Assembly: GCA_016584305.1 (NCBI GenBank)
Contig: JACEEZ010003521.1
Span: 60,742-124,741, forward strand
Length of the DNA stretch: 64,000 bases
Direction: 5' to 3'
Source: Chionoecetes opilio
Lineage: Eukaryota; Arthropoda; Malacostraca; Decapoda; Majidae
A program made the translations under genes and the position numbers. Of the stretch, positions 1-12,485 are shown piece by piece (the stretch's first letter is position 1; each line of letters starts with the position of its first letter). The notes beneath the pieces were generated by a model, which was not told the origin of the DNA, ran no database searches, and saw nothing but the letters and a program-made list of their open reading frames with translations.

Positions 1-810
1 CACTTCCACGGGTTACACCTATATCTCCATGCGCTACATCTAACTGCATGGAGACTGTCTGACATTTGACAAGACACAGAGGCATCTCAGGTGGTGTGAC
101 GTCCCGCATTGCCGATTTTCCTCCGTGGCTGTAGTCTTCCCTATAGGTGGATGGTTTTCCGGAGTTGGTACAGACAGGAGTGAGTGCTGGTCTTTTTCGA
201 GACCCTCTCCTCTTAAGATGGGAAACTTTGCTGTGTCTGTGGTGTGTCAAGTCTGTGTCTGTGCCGGCCTTCAAAGGTTCCCATTCCATGGTAAACAGAA
301 TCTTCCGGCACGGAAACCTGGCCATCCCCTCGAATCCGGACCTTCGAGACCTCCCCCGGTCCTTCCAGATAGAGGTTCCTGAGGGGTCCCTGCTGGTACC
401 GAATTGGAAGCTTGATGGGGTCCTGAGGGCTGTGTTTCATCCTCCGTGTGAGCCTCTGTCCACCACAACTCTTGGGAGCCACACCAAGAAGACTTTTGAT
501 GGTCGCCTCTGCTATGGCCCTGGGAGTGGTTGAGCTCCGGGTGGTCTCCTTGATGGTAGGATTCCAAAGGGGTCATACCTGGCTGCCTTACCTACCAGAG
601 TTCCTGGTTAAGACTGCATCAACCTCCACACGTTACCTCGTGGGTTCCTTCTCAGGATCTATCCGACCTGGGAGGGGCTTGGAGGAAGGCTTTCTTTGTC
701 CAGTTAGGGCGTTGAAGCACTGTTGGGAAGCGACAAACAGTTTCTGCCCTAGACCCAGGAACCTCTTTGTATCAGTCCAGGCCAAGACTTGTCCTCGTGA
801 CACAAGTGGT
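1..810 (+). pseudogene. DIRS-like tyrosine recombinase remnant, left arm
   Basis: This is the 3-prime coding part of a retrotransposon that integrates with a tyrosine recombinase instead of an integrase. About 128 codons are open from 147 to 533 and the rest continues in other frames. The translation contains a conserved stretch of the DIRS recombinase type, LCPVRALKHCWE followed by SPRPRNLFVS-like residues (here CPRPRNLFVSVQ), near 700-780. The upstream part around 500-600 gives the basic helix region before it. At least two frameshifts break it, near 440 and 620, compared with the better preserved mirror copy at 12947-13753. The family assignment is from recognition of the motif order, not from a search. 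The reading frame is not functional. Confidence 0.65.
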
Positions 811-890
811 GTGCAGGGGTGCAAAGTTTAATCATTGTAACGTTTTTCATAACTGGTTCAGACCAGCTAAGTGTTATGTATTTTATTGTA
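801..890 (+). repeat. dispersed repeat shared with 27541-27640
   Basis: About 90 bases beginning at the end of the recombinase remnant recur in the same orientation at 27541-27640, including the shared core CAGACCAGCTAAGTGTTAT. The mirror arm has a more diverged version at about 13005-13095. It contains CAGGGGTGCAAAG, which resembles a hAT terminus, but no partner end was found. Confidence 0.6.
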
Positions 891-1073
891 GGTACTGTAA
901 TATCATGCTTGGTTTTGTACATTGATCTGTTATGGTTGGTAGCATTTTGTTCTTGTCTCAAATCATCCTGATAGCTGTGATACTAGTGGCCGTTGATCAG
1001 TGAAATTTCAGGAACATTTATATAATAAAGGAAATTATACTGCACTTGTATTGATATGGAAATTTCCCTCCAG

Positions 1074-1390
1074 GCTAAACCATGCAGAGCTCGAGTTCCT
1101 GAAGGAGTATCACGCTGCCATGAAGCCTGTAGCACAATCCCTGGACATTCTTGAATCAAAGAAGCACACTCACATGGGATGGCTCCTACCCACAATGTAC
1201 CAGCTGATAACCAAGCTGGAGAAGATTAAGATTATTGCTGACCTGCTCCTTCCCTCGGTCACACGCCTTCTGTCAGCAATAAGACATCGGTTTGCTGACA
1301 TGCTGGAGGATCCAGAACTGATTGCTGCTGCAATTTTATTGCCGAAGTTCAAGAATACTTGGACGAACCAAAGCAGTATCATCAACAAAG
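1074..1390 (+). pseudogene. hAT-family transposase internal exon, left arm
   Basis: This is a piece of a cut-and-paste transposase of the hAT superfamily, the conserved region after the catalytic core that leads into dimerisation. The reading frame is open from 1000 to 1428, but the conserved part is bounded by a splice acceptor (CCCTCCAG ending at 1073) and a donor (AAAG followed by GTAATT at 1391), so I mark the exon. Recognisable residues are LKEYHAAMKPVAQSLDIL, then HMGWLLPTMYQL, then LEDPELIAAAILLPKFK. No upstream catalytic exon lies nearby; a catalytic half of a similar gene lies at 27850-29160 on the other strand. The exon is orphaned but undamaged, which is unusual among its broken neighbours. 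Confidence 0.8.
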
Positions 1391-1676
1391 GTAATTTTTT
1401 TAGGATGAATTATACATTTTATAATTAATTACTATACAATAGCCACTGTATCTTCTGGACTGCGCACAGAGTAATATCACCTGTGCACAATGGCCCCAAG
1501 TTCGGAGCGCCTGTTTTTAACTATCTGGTGTTCACTTGGCAACCAGGAAGGATAATCGACGCGAATTTGTCTTAGGTTTTTCGTTATAATAGAAGAATTC
1601 ACTGTAATTAATCGAAAGATTAATTTCAAACAAAAACAGCAAAATATCTTTGGCAAGTGCAATAATATATATATAC

Positions 1677-2582
1677 CCACAAACCTCGTTTTCCCGGACT
1701 AATAGGGGGTAGCACTGGAACCGGGACCGCAAAGTCCGGAATCGCACCAGTAAAAAAAAAAAAAAAAAAAAAGTTCGCTGCCATTACCCACCCCCGGAGA
1801 ACCGTTTATCCTCTCTAGTATTTACTGTCCGGAACCGCCAATATCAATGCTCCGCCGCGGACGTTTACGTCCGCTGAGCATGCTGCCCCAAACCTGGCGG
1901 GAGGCAGCAGAAAGTGTTCAATAGTCCTCATGAAAGTTTCCTGCACCCAGGGAGAAGTGGGGGTCAGGGACTAACGGAGGCTGTGCAGGTGAACCGGTGT
2001 CGTGTGCCCAAATGTAAACAATACGAACCGCTGAGCCAGGCTGCCAACTGGCGGGATTCAAGCATAAAGTATTCATAGTCTCAAGAGACGTTCCTGCACC
2101 AGGGACAGTGGTGGTCATGGGACTAACGGGGCAGTGCAGGTGAAACCGTGAGTGTCGTAGTGGTCCAAATGTAAACAATACAACCTCTGAGGCATGCCTG
2201 CCACCTGGCGGGAGCAAGCAGAAAGTGTTCAATAGTCTCAGAATGTTCCTGCCCCAGTAGCAGTGATGAGTCAGGGACTGACAGAGGCAGTGCAGGTGAA
2301 AACCGTTACGTAAGTGTCCTGTGCCAGATTAAGCATACGACCGCTGAGCATGCTGCCACTTGGCGGGAGGCGCGGAGACACTGACCAGGGGTTGACAGGA
2401 TACGCTCAGGACCGCCGGAACAACTTTGTCAATTTACGAACAGGACCAGGCCTTTCAACGTATAATAAAAAAATAAAAAAAAATAAAAAAAATCTGGACT
2501 CTTGACATATCCCCGGACCTCGGATTTTTGTCCGGCAAATCCGATATCCTGGAAATGAGGTCCGGGGAAATCGATGTTTGTT
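1677..2582. mobile_element. Tigger/pogo-like MITE with internal tandem repeat, left arm
   Basis: The ends are inverted repeats of the pogo/Tigger style: the left end reads AAACCTCGTTTTCCCGGAC and the right end, reverse complemented, reads AAACATCGATTTCCCCGGAC. Between them lie an A-homopolymer (1752-1771), a 157-bp tandem array and a second A-rich tract. No transposase is visible. The mirror copy is 11288-12202. Exact boundaries and the TA duplication are blurred by sequence noise. Confidence 0.6.
1873..2360. repeat. 157-bp tandem repeat, about 3.1 units
   Basis: The phrase GCTGAGCATGCTGCC or a close variant begins at about 1873, 2030, 2186 and 2343, giving a period of 156-157 bases. Each unit contains a CTGGCGGGAG-like segment, a CAGGGAC-like segment and AAATGTAAACAATAC. 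It sits inside the MITE at 1677-2582 and is mirrored at about 11500-11990. Confidence 0.85.
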
Positions 2583-3337
2583 GTATCTATCCGTAATTTT
2601 ACCTTTTATAAGACGCTGTCGCCTACGCTAATCGTAGGGGGTGGGTGGTGGGATCCCCCCCCGTTTTAACTACTCACACCCCTAAAACACTCCCTTTTCC
2701 ACATCCCCCCCCCCCGTTTCCGCTTCCACCAACACAACATCACCCCCTTCTTTATTACAAAACCCTCTCCCCCGTTTCCCCCCTTCTCCATTACCGACAC
2801 AACCCCTGTTCTCACCACCTTCATCTCTAGCCCCGGCCCCTTCCTTCTCCATCACCATGGCAACACACACACGACGTGGAGGGCATGTTGCTGAGGCATG
2901 GCTCTTGACGCTATCGTGTCCATTCTTGCGCTGTCGTTGTTATCGTAACTATCGGACGACAAAATGACCGTTATTTTCCATTTGGACATTGTCTTACAGC
3001 TTGTCATGACCCATCGTGACCATCTTACGACCGTCTGACACATACGTACGGCAGCGTGAACATTTTGTGAGGCCTATCCGGTGGTCTGGCGTTTTATCGT
3101 GGTCAAATTTCACGATAGCGTCATAATCAATTGGTGGCGCTATCGTGGCCTTCGATTATGGAATGTGTGAAGGGGAGCTCAAGTGATCGAGGGGAGGAGG
3201 AAGAACCTCTAACCCAAGTCATCCCTGCAACGCGTCCACCCCTGTTTTCTTCTCTCGAGCCTCGGAGAGAGAAACAGGGACTCTCAAAGCTTGCTCTTGC
3301 CAGCTTTCCTGTCTACCAACACATCATTACCACTTGT
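2583..3337. other. non-coding stretch, left arm
   Basis: This holds a C-rich tract (2650-2720), a pyrimidine-rich segment and several short CGATAGCGTC/GACGCTATCG inverted motifs between about 2900 and 3130. I see no supportable gene. It is mirrored at about 10590-11285. Confidence 0.5.
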
Positions 3338-3655
3338 GAGTGTTATGGCATTTTTTTATGTTTATTATGTGCAGTTATGTTCTTTTTTGTGTGCTATTTT
3401 CTCTTTCAGATGCTTTTTCTACAGAATAGGTAGTACAGTGTGGGTAATATAGACGCTGTGTGTTTGTTGTGTTTTTGCTATAGTTTATTTTAGCTTGAAA
3501 AACCTTTTTTTTTTTTTAATTGATGGGGTCCTGAATCCCAAAAAAAAACAAACCCCACCTTATTTTACCATTACTTTATGTGTTTCTTTTAGAGATTTCG
3601 CTTTACGAGTATGCCAGGTGAACTCACTGCTCGTATCTTTGGGACCCTCCCTGTA
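3338..3655. mobile_element. partial TA-MITE of the CAGGGAGGTCCC family
   Basis: The right end reads CTCGTATCTTTGGGACC...CTCCCTG followed by TA, matching the terminus at 20597. The interior, with CTACAGAATA and TAGTACAGTGTGGGTAATAT, matches 20290-20597. The opposite terminus is not found in this arm, so this is a 5-prime-truncated copy; its mirror is 10268-10590. Confidence 0.7.
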
Positions 3656-6600
3656 TACGTATTTGCCGGCCATAAGATGCAGTTTTTTCCCTTAAAAAGG
3701 AATGCAAAAGTCACCCTGGCGTCTATGCGTCCATATAGCGATGAGAGGTCGGGCAGAGAATGCAGAAACAGGCTGTTTTGTATTAAACTAAGGGGTCTAG
3801 AGTGATCTGTGGTGAGTCAGTAGTCCACGAGCACAAATATGTGTAACATGGTGTTAATCACAGTAATCATAATACTAAGAAAGGTTGGGAGTTTAAGAGA
3901 AAACAGAGAGCTGGGGCAACAAGATAGCGGATGGTTGCTGCAAGATGGTCCGTGTACCAGATGTAACATCATCCACTCCCCCTGCTGCTGCCTCGCATTG
4001 TAAACTTCCTGTATCTCAGGTCGTGCCGCTCAACTGGGATCTTCACTCGACGACAGCCCTCCGTGCACCCACCATGGTTCCTTACCGCTCATGGGCGACT
4101 CCTCCCCCTCACCCATGGATCGCACCCCTATATCTTCTATCGCATATCTTCCTAATCGCATCTTTATAGACGCACCTTTATTTTACAGGAGGTTTGAGAG
4201 AGAAAAAGATTGGTGTTTTTTTGAGGGAATATTTTTTTTTCTCGTAATGTATCAAAAGTTATTAAAAATAAAGAGGATTTGTGGGTAAAGCAATGATTAT
4301 AGCAGTACCTAAATACATATCACAGTGCGTGAATGTGGATGAAAATTATACTAGTTAAAATGTAAAGGGAAATGACAGTGTCCCAAACTCGTCATAAATC
4401 ATAATATATTGCAGGATGCCCTACGAATTGATATTCTAATATTTTGCTACCTATGACATATAGCTTAGATTTAATGTGTAGGTAGGCCTTTGTTGCTTTT
4501 TCTGCTATGTGTTTTTAGACTGAAATTGTATAGATTTGTATTTTGGTATTGGGCTTTCAAAAGTCCTAAGACTCTTACACTCATCATATCGAGAAAAACG
4601 AAATTATCATAATATGGCATTGTGAAGCGTAGCCATGTGTTGCGGGGTGGACCTGGAGGGCAGGTTGCCCCCCCCCCACACACACACATGTAAACCAAAC
4701 ATTGAATTTCCGACAAAAAAATGAGAGCCATATTATTCAAAACACATCACAACTATTCAGAGGCCTAAGTTTCGCCTCAAAATCGTGTTTGTCAAAACCA
4801 AAATTACGAAAGATATTTAGGTAACACTGCAAGTAACCATCTCTACCTTGTTGTTATTGTTGTAATTGTTGAAGGGCACCATTGTCAGGATCGATGATAT
4901 TTGCCCTTGTTTACCATATGAATCTATCACAGTCGTGAGGGATGATTATTATAGTCTTGCTTCAGGAAGGTACGAGGGTGAAGGCTGGTTCACAATCTGA
5001 CTCACGGCAGCGTACGGAAGGAATATGAATGTGGAAACTTCCCGCCGCTTTCATGAAGAGACCAAGTCAATCAGTCTTTATTCACAGTAATGTATAATGC
5101 AGAAAAAATACTCTGGTACTGCAAAAACACAGCAAGATAACGAGTTTTGTTCTATCGTACCGTATTCTGATGAAAAATATGTTAACAAATCACATTTCGC
5201 ACAGCTGTAAACAAGTTGACGAAAGCTGCTCGGATTCGGAGGTACATTTGGTTACCTTACAATATTTCCTAATTTTTTACTGCAATATTCCCATGGTTTA
5301 ACACTGGCCAGAAAAAGTCAACCAAAGGCATACCTACATCATTATACCTAAGCTAAATGCATAGTTGAAAAATATTCTCAGTTTATGGTACTCTCGTCTA
5401 CCGGACACTCGTGCACCGTCGACGAGAGTTGCACCCTCTCGCATAGTCAAAACAAGTGTTTCTATAACATATGCAAAAAAAACACTTTTTTTTTGAGGTC
5501 TGTACAGGAAAACTATCTCATTAAGGAGAGACATTAAGGAAGCATCACATATTAAGCGAAAAATCCATCTTGTCTGAAATCTTGCAACAGTCGAAACTAA
5601 ATTTTTACACTTAACTTTACTTTACAATAACCTTCTAGCGAGAACCCCCTTTAAAAATAACTACTACCTAACCTAACCTGGTAAATTCTAAAGTCCTTTC
5701 CCGCCCTTAGGTGTCGCAAGGAGGCTATTGGTAAGGTGGTTTTTTAGTGAGTTAGGTTATTAATTTTTTTTTGGGGGGAGGAAGGGGACCATCTCTCCTC
5801 ACTTTATAATTGCGTTTTAGAGGTATATGTAGAATTTGTGAGGTCTGGAGAAAAACCCCCACTAAACCACGAAATGAAAAAAATAACATAATGGCAAATA
5901 AATAAGCGGAGTTTACACTCCGAAAAAACATTGAGTAAGAGAAATAAAAATACTTCACCCACTTCGTAGCTCGAAGCTTCCTGAGTCGACATGTTTATCG
6001 GTTTAGATGCCATAAAAGCAGATTTTAATGAGAATTCCCAACGCTAAGATGAGTACCATTATAATTTTCATATGGCCCGTAGTTCTTTAGAAAATAGAGG
6101 AAACTGAAACACATGTATGGAAGAACGGATTAAGGCTACAAGTACAATAAACCCTAAATGCTCACAAGGGTTTTCACAGGCTCGCGGATTTGATTACTCC
6201 GCGGGTTTTCAACCCTTGGGATAAATAATAATAATACCGGTAATTAAATATAATTTTAAAATCGAAAAAGTATTTTTCATAAACTACTGTGAGGCCTCTT
6301 CAGTGGCACATAAAGGTCCTGTATGTGATGCTAAAATTCGCAATATATGGCGCCTGGCGACATTAGTGCAGTGCGAGTGACTGGCGACTATGTTTCTAGG
6401 ACTAGGTACCCACACCACACTGGTGTGCTGACGCTTTTGCGTGCACACCTCCAACATCCTCAAGCCACCACAGACCCGACACAATAGTGAACATTTAAGT
6501 AGTGTCCAACCCCATAACCCTAAAACACAGGGAGGAGCACTGGAGCAAGCTGGTGGGGTTGGACAATCTGGCCGTGGTGCGAGGGCATAGCTTTTGCGCC

Positions 6601-6945
6601 AGCCCACCCCAACCAACACACCCTTCACAACCCTCACCGTTGCCCACTAGCGATCCACAGGGTTTCAGCGTCCACTTCCTCCTCCTCTGGGCTCAGCCTA
6701 GGCCTACCATGGTGGTGGTGTGGCAGGGAGGCATATTGGTGTGGGTGTAACCCTGGCAGTGGCTACACGGGTGTCGCGGCCATCAGCTGTTATGGTTGTT
6801 GCTGATGATGACATGTTTCAGTTCAGTTGTTGGTAGTCTAGCCTTTTTTATCGGCACGGTGAAACGCACTGAGTAATCTTGATGTTTGATGTTTTGAAGA
6901 ATTTCGTCAGTTCTCGACCAGCTGAGATGGTCTCCACTTAACGCA
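3656..6945. other. repeat-derived non-coding DNA, left arm
   Basis: No credible gene is visible. At 4590-4750 there is a dispersed repeat (around CCTGGAGGGCAGGTTGCC) related to 9130-9290, 29380-29520 and 62800-62900. Near 5650-5760 there are CCTAACCTAACC runs. At 6290-6400 a stretch beginning CTTCAGTGGCACAT is shared with the start of the LINE at 59495. Confidence 0.5.
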
Positions 6946-6985
6946 GACCGCTCTCTAGGGGTTTCTTAGAGAGAGCTGTCTGGTT
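6940..6985. other. apex of the 14-kb palindrome
   Basis: The two arms meet at a short hairpin in which CTCTCTAG (about 6951-6958) faces CTTAGAGAGAG (about 6965-6975) across a loop of only about five bases. There is almost no spacer, the geometry expected either of a fold-back sequencing artefact or of a very young palindrome. Confidence 0.8.
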
Positions 6986-9900
6986 ACGTGGAGATCCATC
7001 GCAGCTGCGTCGATAACTGACGAATTCTTCAAACATCAAACATCAAAGATCACATCAATGCGCGTGCCGATAAAAAAGGCCAGACTACCAACAACTGAAG
7101 CTGAACAATGTCATCATCAAGCACAACCCATAACAGCTGAGGCCGCGACACCCGGTGGTGCCACTGCCAGGGTTACACCAATCACTATTCCTCCCTGCCA
7201 CCACCACCGACCCTGGCTAGCCATGCTGAGCCCAGAGGAGAGGAAGTGGACGCTGAACCCCCGTGGTTCGCTGTGGGCCACCGGTTAGGTTGTGTAAGGG
7301 TGTGTTGTGTTGGGTTGGCTGGCGGCAAAGCTATGCCTCTCGCACACCGTCCCAGCCCCTCCAGATTGTCCACCCCACCATCTTGCTCCTGCTCCTCCCT
7401 GTGTTTAGGGTGATTGGGTTGGCACTACTTAAATGTTCCACTCATTGTGTCTGGTCTGGTGTGGCGTTGAGATGTGGAGGTGTGCACGCAGCGCTCTCCC
7501 ACCTGTGTGTGGCTACCCTATCCGTAGATAAACACTAGTCGCCATTCACTCGCCACTGCACTAATTCGCCATTCGCCATATATTGCGATTTTAGCATCAC
7601 TACGACTTTTATGTGCCACTGAAGAGGCATGCACAGTATTTTTATGAACATACTTTTCGTATTTTAAAATTATATTTAATTACCTGTATTTATTATTATT
7701 TATCCAAGTGGGTTGTCTAAAACCCGCGAGTATCAAATCCGCTAGCCTGAACCCGTGAGTCATTTAGGGTTATTGTACTTGTAGCCTAATCCGTCTTCCA
7801 CATGTGTTTCAGTTTTCCTCTATTTCTCAAGAACTACTGGCCATAATGAAAATAATAATGGTAGCGTTGGAATTCCTCATTAAAATCTGTTTATGTCATA
7901 TAAACTATAAACAGTCGACTCAGGGAAGTTTCGATCACGCAGTGGTTAACGATTTCTTATTTCTCTTCTCTCAATGTTTTTTGCGAGTCGTAAAGCTCCG
8001 CTATTATTTGCATTTCTTGTTATTTTTTTCTTCGTGGTTTAGTGGGGTTTTTCTCCATAAAGACCTTCACAAATGCCTACATATACCTCTAAACGCAATT
8101 ATAAAGTGAGAGAGATTTCCCTTCCGCCCCCCCAAAAAAATATTAATAACCTCACCTCAATAAAACCTAACCTTACCAATAGCCTCCTTGCGACACCTAA
8201 GGGCGGGAAGGGACTTTAGAATTCTACCAGGTTAGGATTAGGCTTTAGTTATTTTTAAGGTGGGTTCTCTGCTAGAAGGTTATTGTAAAGTAAAGTTAAG
8301 TGTAAAAAATTTAGTTGACTGTTTGCAAGATTTTCAGAACCAGAGTGGATTTTTTTTCGCTTATATGTGATCTTCCTTATGTCTCTCCTTAATGGAGATA
8401 GTTTTTCCCTGTACAAAGCCTCAAAAAAAGTGTTTTTTTGCATATGTTAATAGAAACACTGACTATGCGAGATGTTTGAACTCTCGCGACGGGGACGAGT
8501 GTCGGTAGACGAGAGTACCATAAACTGAGAATATTTTTCTACCTATGACATTTAGCTTAGGTATAATGATGTAGTTATGCCTTTGTTTGCTTTTCTGCCA
8601 GTTTTTAAACCATTTGGACTATTTGGCAGTAAAAATATTAGGAATATTGTAAGGTAACCAAATGTACCTCCGACTCCGAGCACTTTGTCAACTTTGTTTA
8701 CCCTGTGCGAATGTGATTTTGTTAACATATGTTTTCATCAGAATTACGGTAACGATAGAACAAAACTCTGTTATCTCTGCTGATGTTTTTTGCAGTACCC
8801 AGATAATTTTTTTCTGCATTATCCATTACTGTGAATAAAGACTTATTGCTTGGTCTTCTTCATGAAAAGCGGCGGAAGTTCTCACATTCATATCCTTCCG
8901 TACTGCTCCGTGATTTCAAGTGTGAACCAGCCTTCACTGTACTTCCTGAAAGAATACTATAATAATCAACCCTCACGACTGTGATAGATTCATAGTGGAA
9001 ACCAGGGCAAATATCATCGATCATGACAATTGGTGCCCTTCAACAATTACAACAATAACAACAAGGTAGAGATGGTTAACCTTGCAGTGTTCCTAAATAT
9101 CTTCGTATTTTTGTTTGTTGACAAACAACCGATTTTGAGGCCGAAACCTTAGTCTCCTGAATAGTTTTGATGTGTTTTTGAATTAATCTGGCTCTCATTT
9201 TTTGTCGAAATAAATGGTTGTTTACAATGTGTGTTGTGGGTGGGGGCAACCTGCCCTCCAGGTCCACCCCGCACATGCTACGCTTCACACTGCCATAATT
9301 ATTGATAATTTTCGTTTTTTCTCGTAGATGCAGTAAAGTCTTGGGGGGGGGGGGGGAACTTTTGAAAGCCCACTACCAAAATACCATATCTATACAAATT
9401 TTCCAGTCTAACACATAGCAAGAAAAGCAACAAAGCATACCTACAACATTAACTCTAGCTATATGTCATAGGTAGCAAAATATTCAATATCAATTTCGTA
9501 GGGGCATCCTGCAATATAGTATGATTTATGACCGATTTTTGGTTACACTGTCTATTTCCCTTTCATTTTAACTAGTAACTTTTCGATCCACGTCACTGGC
9601 ACTGTGAATATTGTATTAGGTACATCTCATAATCATTTGCTTTCCCCTACAAATCCTCTTTCTTTTTAATAACTTTTGATAAATTTACGAGAAAAATATT
9701 CCCTCAAAAAACCCCAATATTTTCTCGTCTCAAAACCCCTTGTAAAATAAATGTGCGTCCCTTATAAATATGCGATTATGAAGCTATGCGATTAAGAAGT
9801 ATAGGGGGGCGTCCATGGGTTCGGGGAGGAGTCGTCCATGAGCGGTAATGACCCATGGTGGGTGCACGGAGGGCGTCGTCGAGTGGAAGTATCCCCGGTA

Positions 9901-10267
9901 AGCGGCAGACCTGCAGATTCAGACGTTTTACAATGGAGAGCAGCAGCCGGGGGTGGATGATGTTTACATCTGACACGGCCATCTTGGCAGCAACAATCGC
10001 TATCTTGTTGCCCCAGCTCGTGTTTTCTCTTAAACTCCGTAAAACCTTTTTCTTAGTATTATGATTACTGTTGATAAACACAGTTACACGATTTGTGCTC
10101 AGTGGACTACTGCTCAACACAGTCACTCTAGACCCCTTTAGTAATACACCCCAGCTGTTCTGCATTCTCTGCCCGCCTCTCATTCGCTAATAGGCCGTCA
10201 TTAGACTCAGGGTGACTTTGCATTCCTTTTTAAGGGAAAAAAACTGCATCTTATGGGCCGGCAAATA
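6986..10267. other. right-arm mirror of 3656-6945
   Basis: This is the reverse complement of the left-arm stretch, including the dispersed repeat at 9130-9290, a G-run at 9342-9357 and the CTTCAGTGGCACAT segment near 7560-7625. No gene of its own is supported. Confidence 0.6.
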
Positions 10268-10590
10268 CGTATACAGGGAGGTCCCAACGATACAGCAGTT
10301 AGGTTCCACCTGCATTACTCGTAAAGCGAATCTCGTATACGAAACACATAAGTAATGGTAAAATATAGGTTTGGTTTTCCAGGACCCCATCAATAAAACA
10401 AAAAAAATGTGTTTTCAAGCTAAAATACGCTATAGCAAACGACAACAAGCACACAGCGTCTATATTACCCACACTGTAACTACCTAGTCTGTAGAAAAGC
10501 AGTCTGAAGAGAAAATAGCACCAAATAACATACTGCACATTTAATTAAAACATAAAACATGCATAACACTCCAGTGGTAATGATGTGTTG
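10268..10590. mobile_element. partial TA-MITE of the CAGGGAGGTCCC family, right arm
   Basis: The left end reads TACAGGGAGGTCCCAACGA, the same terminus as at 50301. This is the mirror of 3338-3655. Confidence 0.7.
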
Positions 10591-11287
10591 GAGACAGGAA
10601 GCTGCAAGTACCAGCTGAGAGTCCCCTGTTTTCCTCTCCTCCGAGCTCGAGAGAAAACGAGTGGTGACTGCGTTTGTCAAGGGATGACTGGGTTAGAGTT
10701 CTTCCTCCTCCCCTCCGATCCTTGAGCTCCCTTCACACATTCCATAATCGAGCCCGATAGCGCCACCAATTTGATATTGACGCTATCGTGAATGTGACCA
10801 CGATAAACTCAGACCACGTGCCTCACGATAATGTCACGCTGCCTGTACGTAGGTGTCATGACGGGCGTAAGATGGTACCGATGGATCTGACAGCTGTAAG
10901 ACCAATGTCCGAATGGAAAATCAACGGTCTTTTTGTCGTCACGATAGTTACGATACCACGACCCGCGCCATGAATAGTATCACGATAGCGTCACGAGCCC
11001 TGCTCATGCAACATGCCTCACACGTGTGTGTGTGTTGCCATGGTGATGGAGAGGAAGGGCCGGGGCTAGAGATGAAGGTGGGAAGAAACAGGGTTGTTGT
11101 CGGTAATGGAGAAGGGGGGAACGGGAGAGGGTTGTATAAAGACGGGGTTGCTGGTGTTGTGTGGAACGGGGGGGGATGGAAAAGGCGTTGTTAGGGGTGG
11201 AGTAGTTAAAACGGGGGGTGACATCCACCACCCCTCCCTACGATTAGCGTAGCGACAGCGTCTTATAACCTAAAATACGGTATATAT
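10591..11287. other. right-arm mirror of 2583-3337
   Basis: Non-coding; reverse complement of the left-arm segment with the same G/C-rich and CGATAGCGTC motifs. No gene seen. Confidence 0.5.
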
Positions 11288-12202
11288 ACACAACACCTCG
11301 ATTTCCCGGACCTCCATTTCCCGTATATCGGATTTGCCGGACAAAATCCTAGGTCCTGGGGATATGTCAAGAGTCCCAGATTTTTTTTTTATTTTTTTTT
11401 TATTTTTTTATTATACGTTGAAATGCCTGTCCTGTTCGTAAATTGACAAAGTTGTCCGGCGGTCCGAGCGTTTCCTGTCACCCCTGGTCGTGTCCGCGCC
11501 TACCCGCCCGGTGGCAGCATGCTCAGCGTCCGTATTGTTTACATTTGGCACACGCACTTACGTACGGTTCACCTGCACTGCCTCTGTCATCCCCTGACTC
11601 CTACTGCTCCTGTGCAGGAACATCTCTGAGACTATTGAACGCTTGCTGCTGCCTCCGCCAGGTGGCAGCTGCTCAGCGGTTTGTATTGTTTACATTTGGA
11701 CACACGACACTCACGGTTTCACTGTAAAACCGCCTCCGTTAGTCCCCTGACCCCCACTGTCCCTGGTGCAGGACGTCCTCTTGAGACTATTGATACTTTA
11801 TGCTGCCGTCCCGCCAGGTTGCAGCATGCTCAGTCGTTCGTATTGTTTACATTTGGGCACACGACACTCATCGGTTCACCTGCACATCCCCGCCTCCGTT
11901 AGTCCCCTGACCCCCACTTTCCCCTGGTGCAGGAACTTCTCATGATACTATTGAAACACTTTCTGCTGCTCCCGCCAAGTTGGCAGCATGCTCCGCGGAC
12001 GTAAAAGTCCGCCGCGGAGCAGTTGATATTGGCGGTTGCCGACAGTAAAATCTAGAGTAGATAACGTCGGGGGTGGTAATGGCATTGGAAAAAACTTTTT
12101 CTTTTTTTTTTTTTTTTTTTTACTGTTGCGATTTCCGACGTTTGCGTTCCGGTCCCGAGTGCTACCCCCTATTAGTCCGGGAAAACGAGGTTTGTGTGTA
12201 TA
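11288..12202. mobile_element. Tigger/pogo-like MITE with tandem repeat, right arm
   Basis: Mirror of 1677-2582. The ends read ACACCTCGATTTCCCGGACC and, at the other side, GTCCGGGAAAACGAGGTTTG. The 157-bp tandem units lie between about 11500 and 11990, in opposite orientation to the left arm. Confidence 0.6.
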
Positions 12203-12485
12203 TATATATTATTGCACTTGCCAAATATATTTTGCTTGTTTTTGTTTGAAATTTAATCCTTTCGATTATAAAGTGAATTCTTTCTATTATTAACCGAAAA
12301 CCTAAGAAAATTCGCGTCGATATCCTTCCTGGTTGCCAAGTGAACACCAGATAAGTTAAAAACAGGCGCTCCGACCTTGGGGCCATTGTGCAACAGGCTG
12401 ATATTCCGTGCGCAGTCCAGAGATACAGTGGCCTATGGTATAGTACATTAATTATAAAATGTATAATTCATCCTAAAAAAATTAC

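Noticed and set aside
813..890. CAGGGGTGCAAAG as a hAT element terminus
   Set aside because: It looks like one, but no inverted partner or 8-bp duplication was found and the mirror arm is diverged at this point.
6940..6985. Sequencing hairpin adapter retained at the palindrome axis
   Set aside because: The CT/GA stem is reminiscent of one, but I do not see an adapter loop; the artefact hypothesis is kept without that support.
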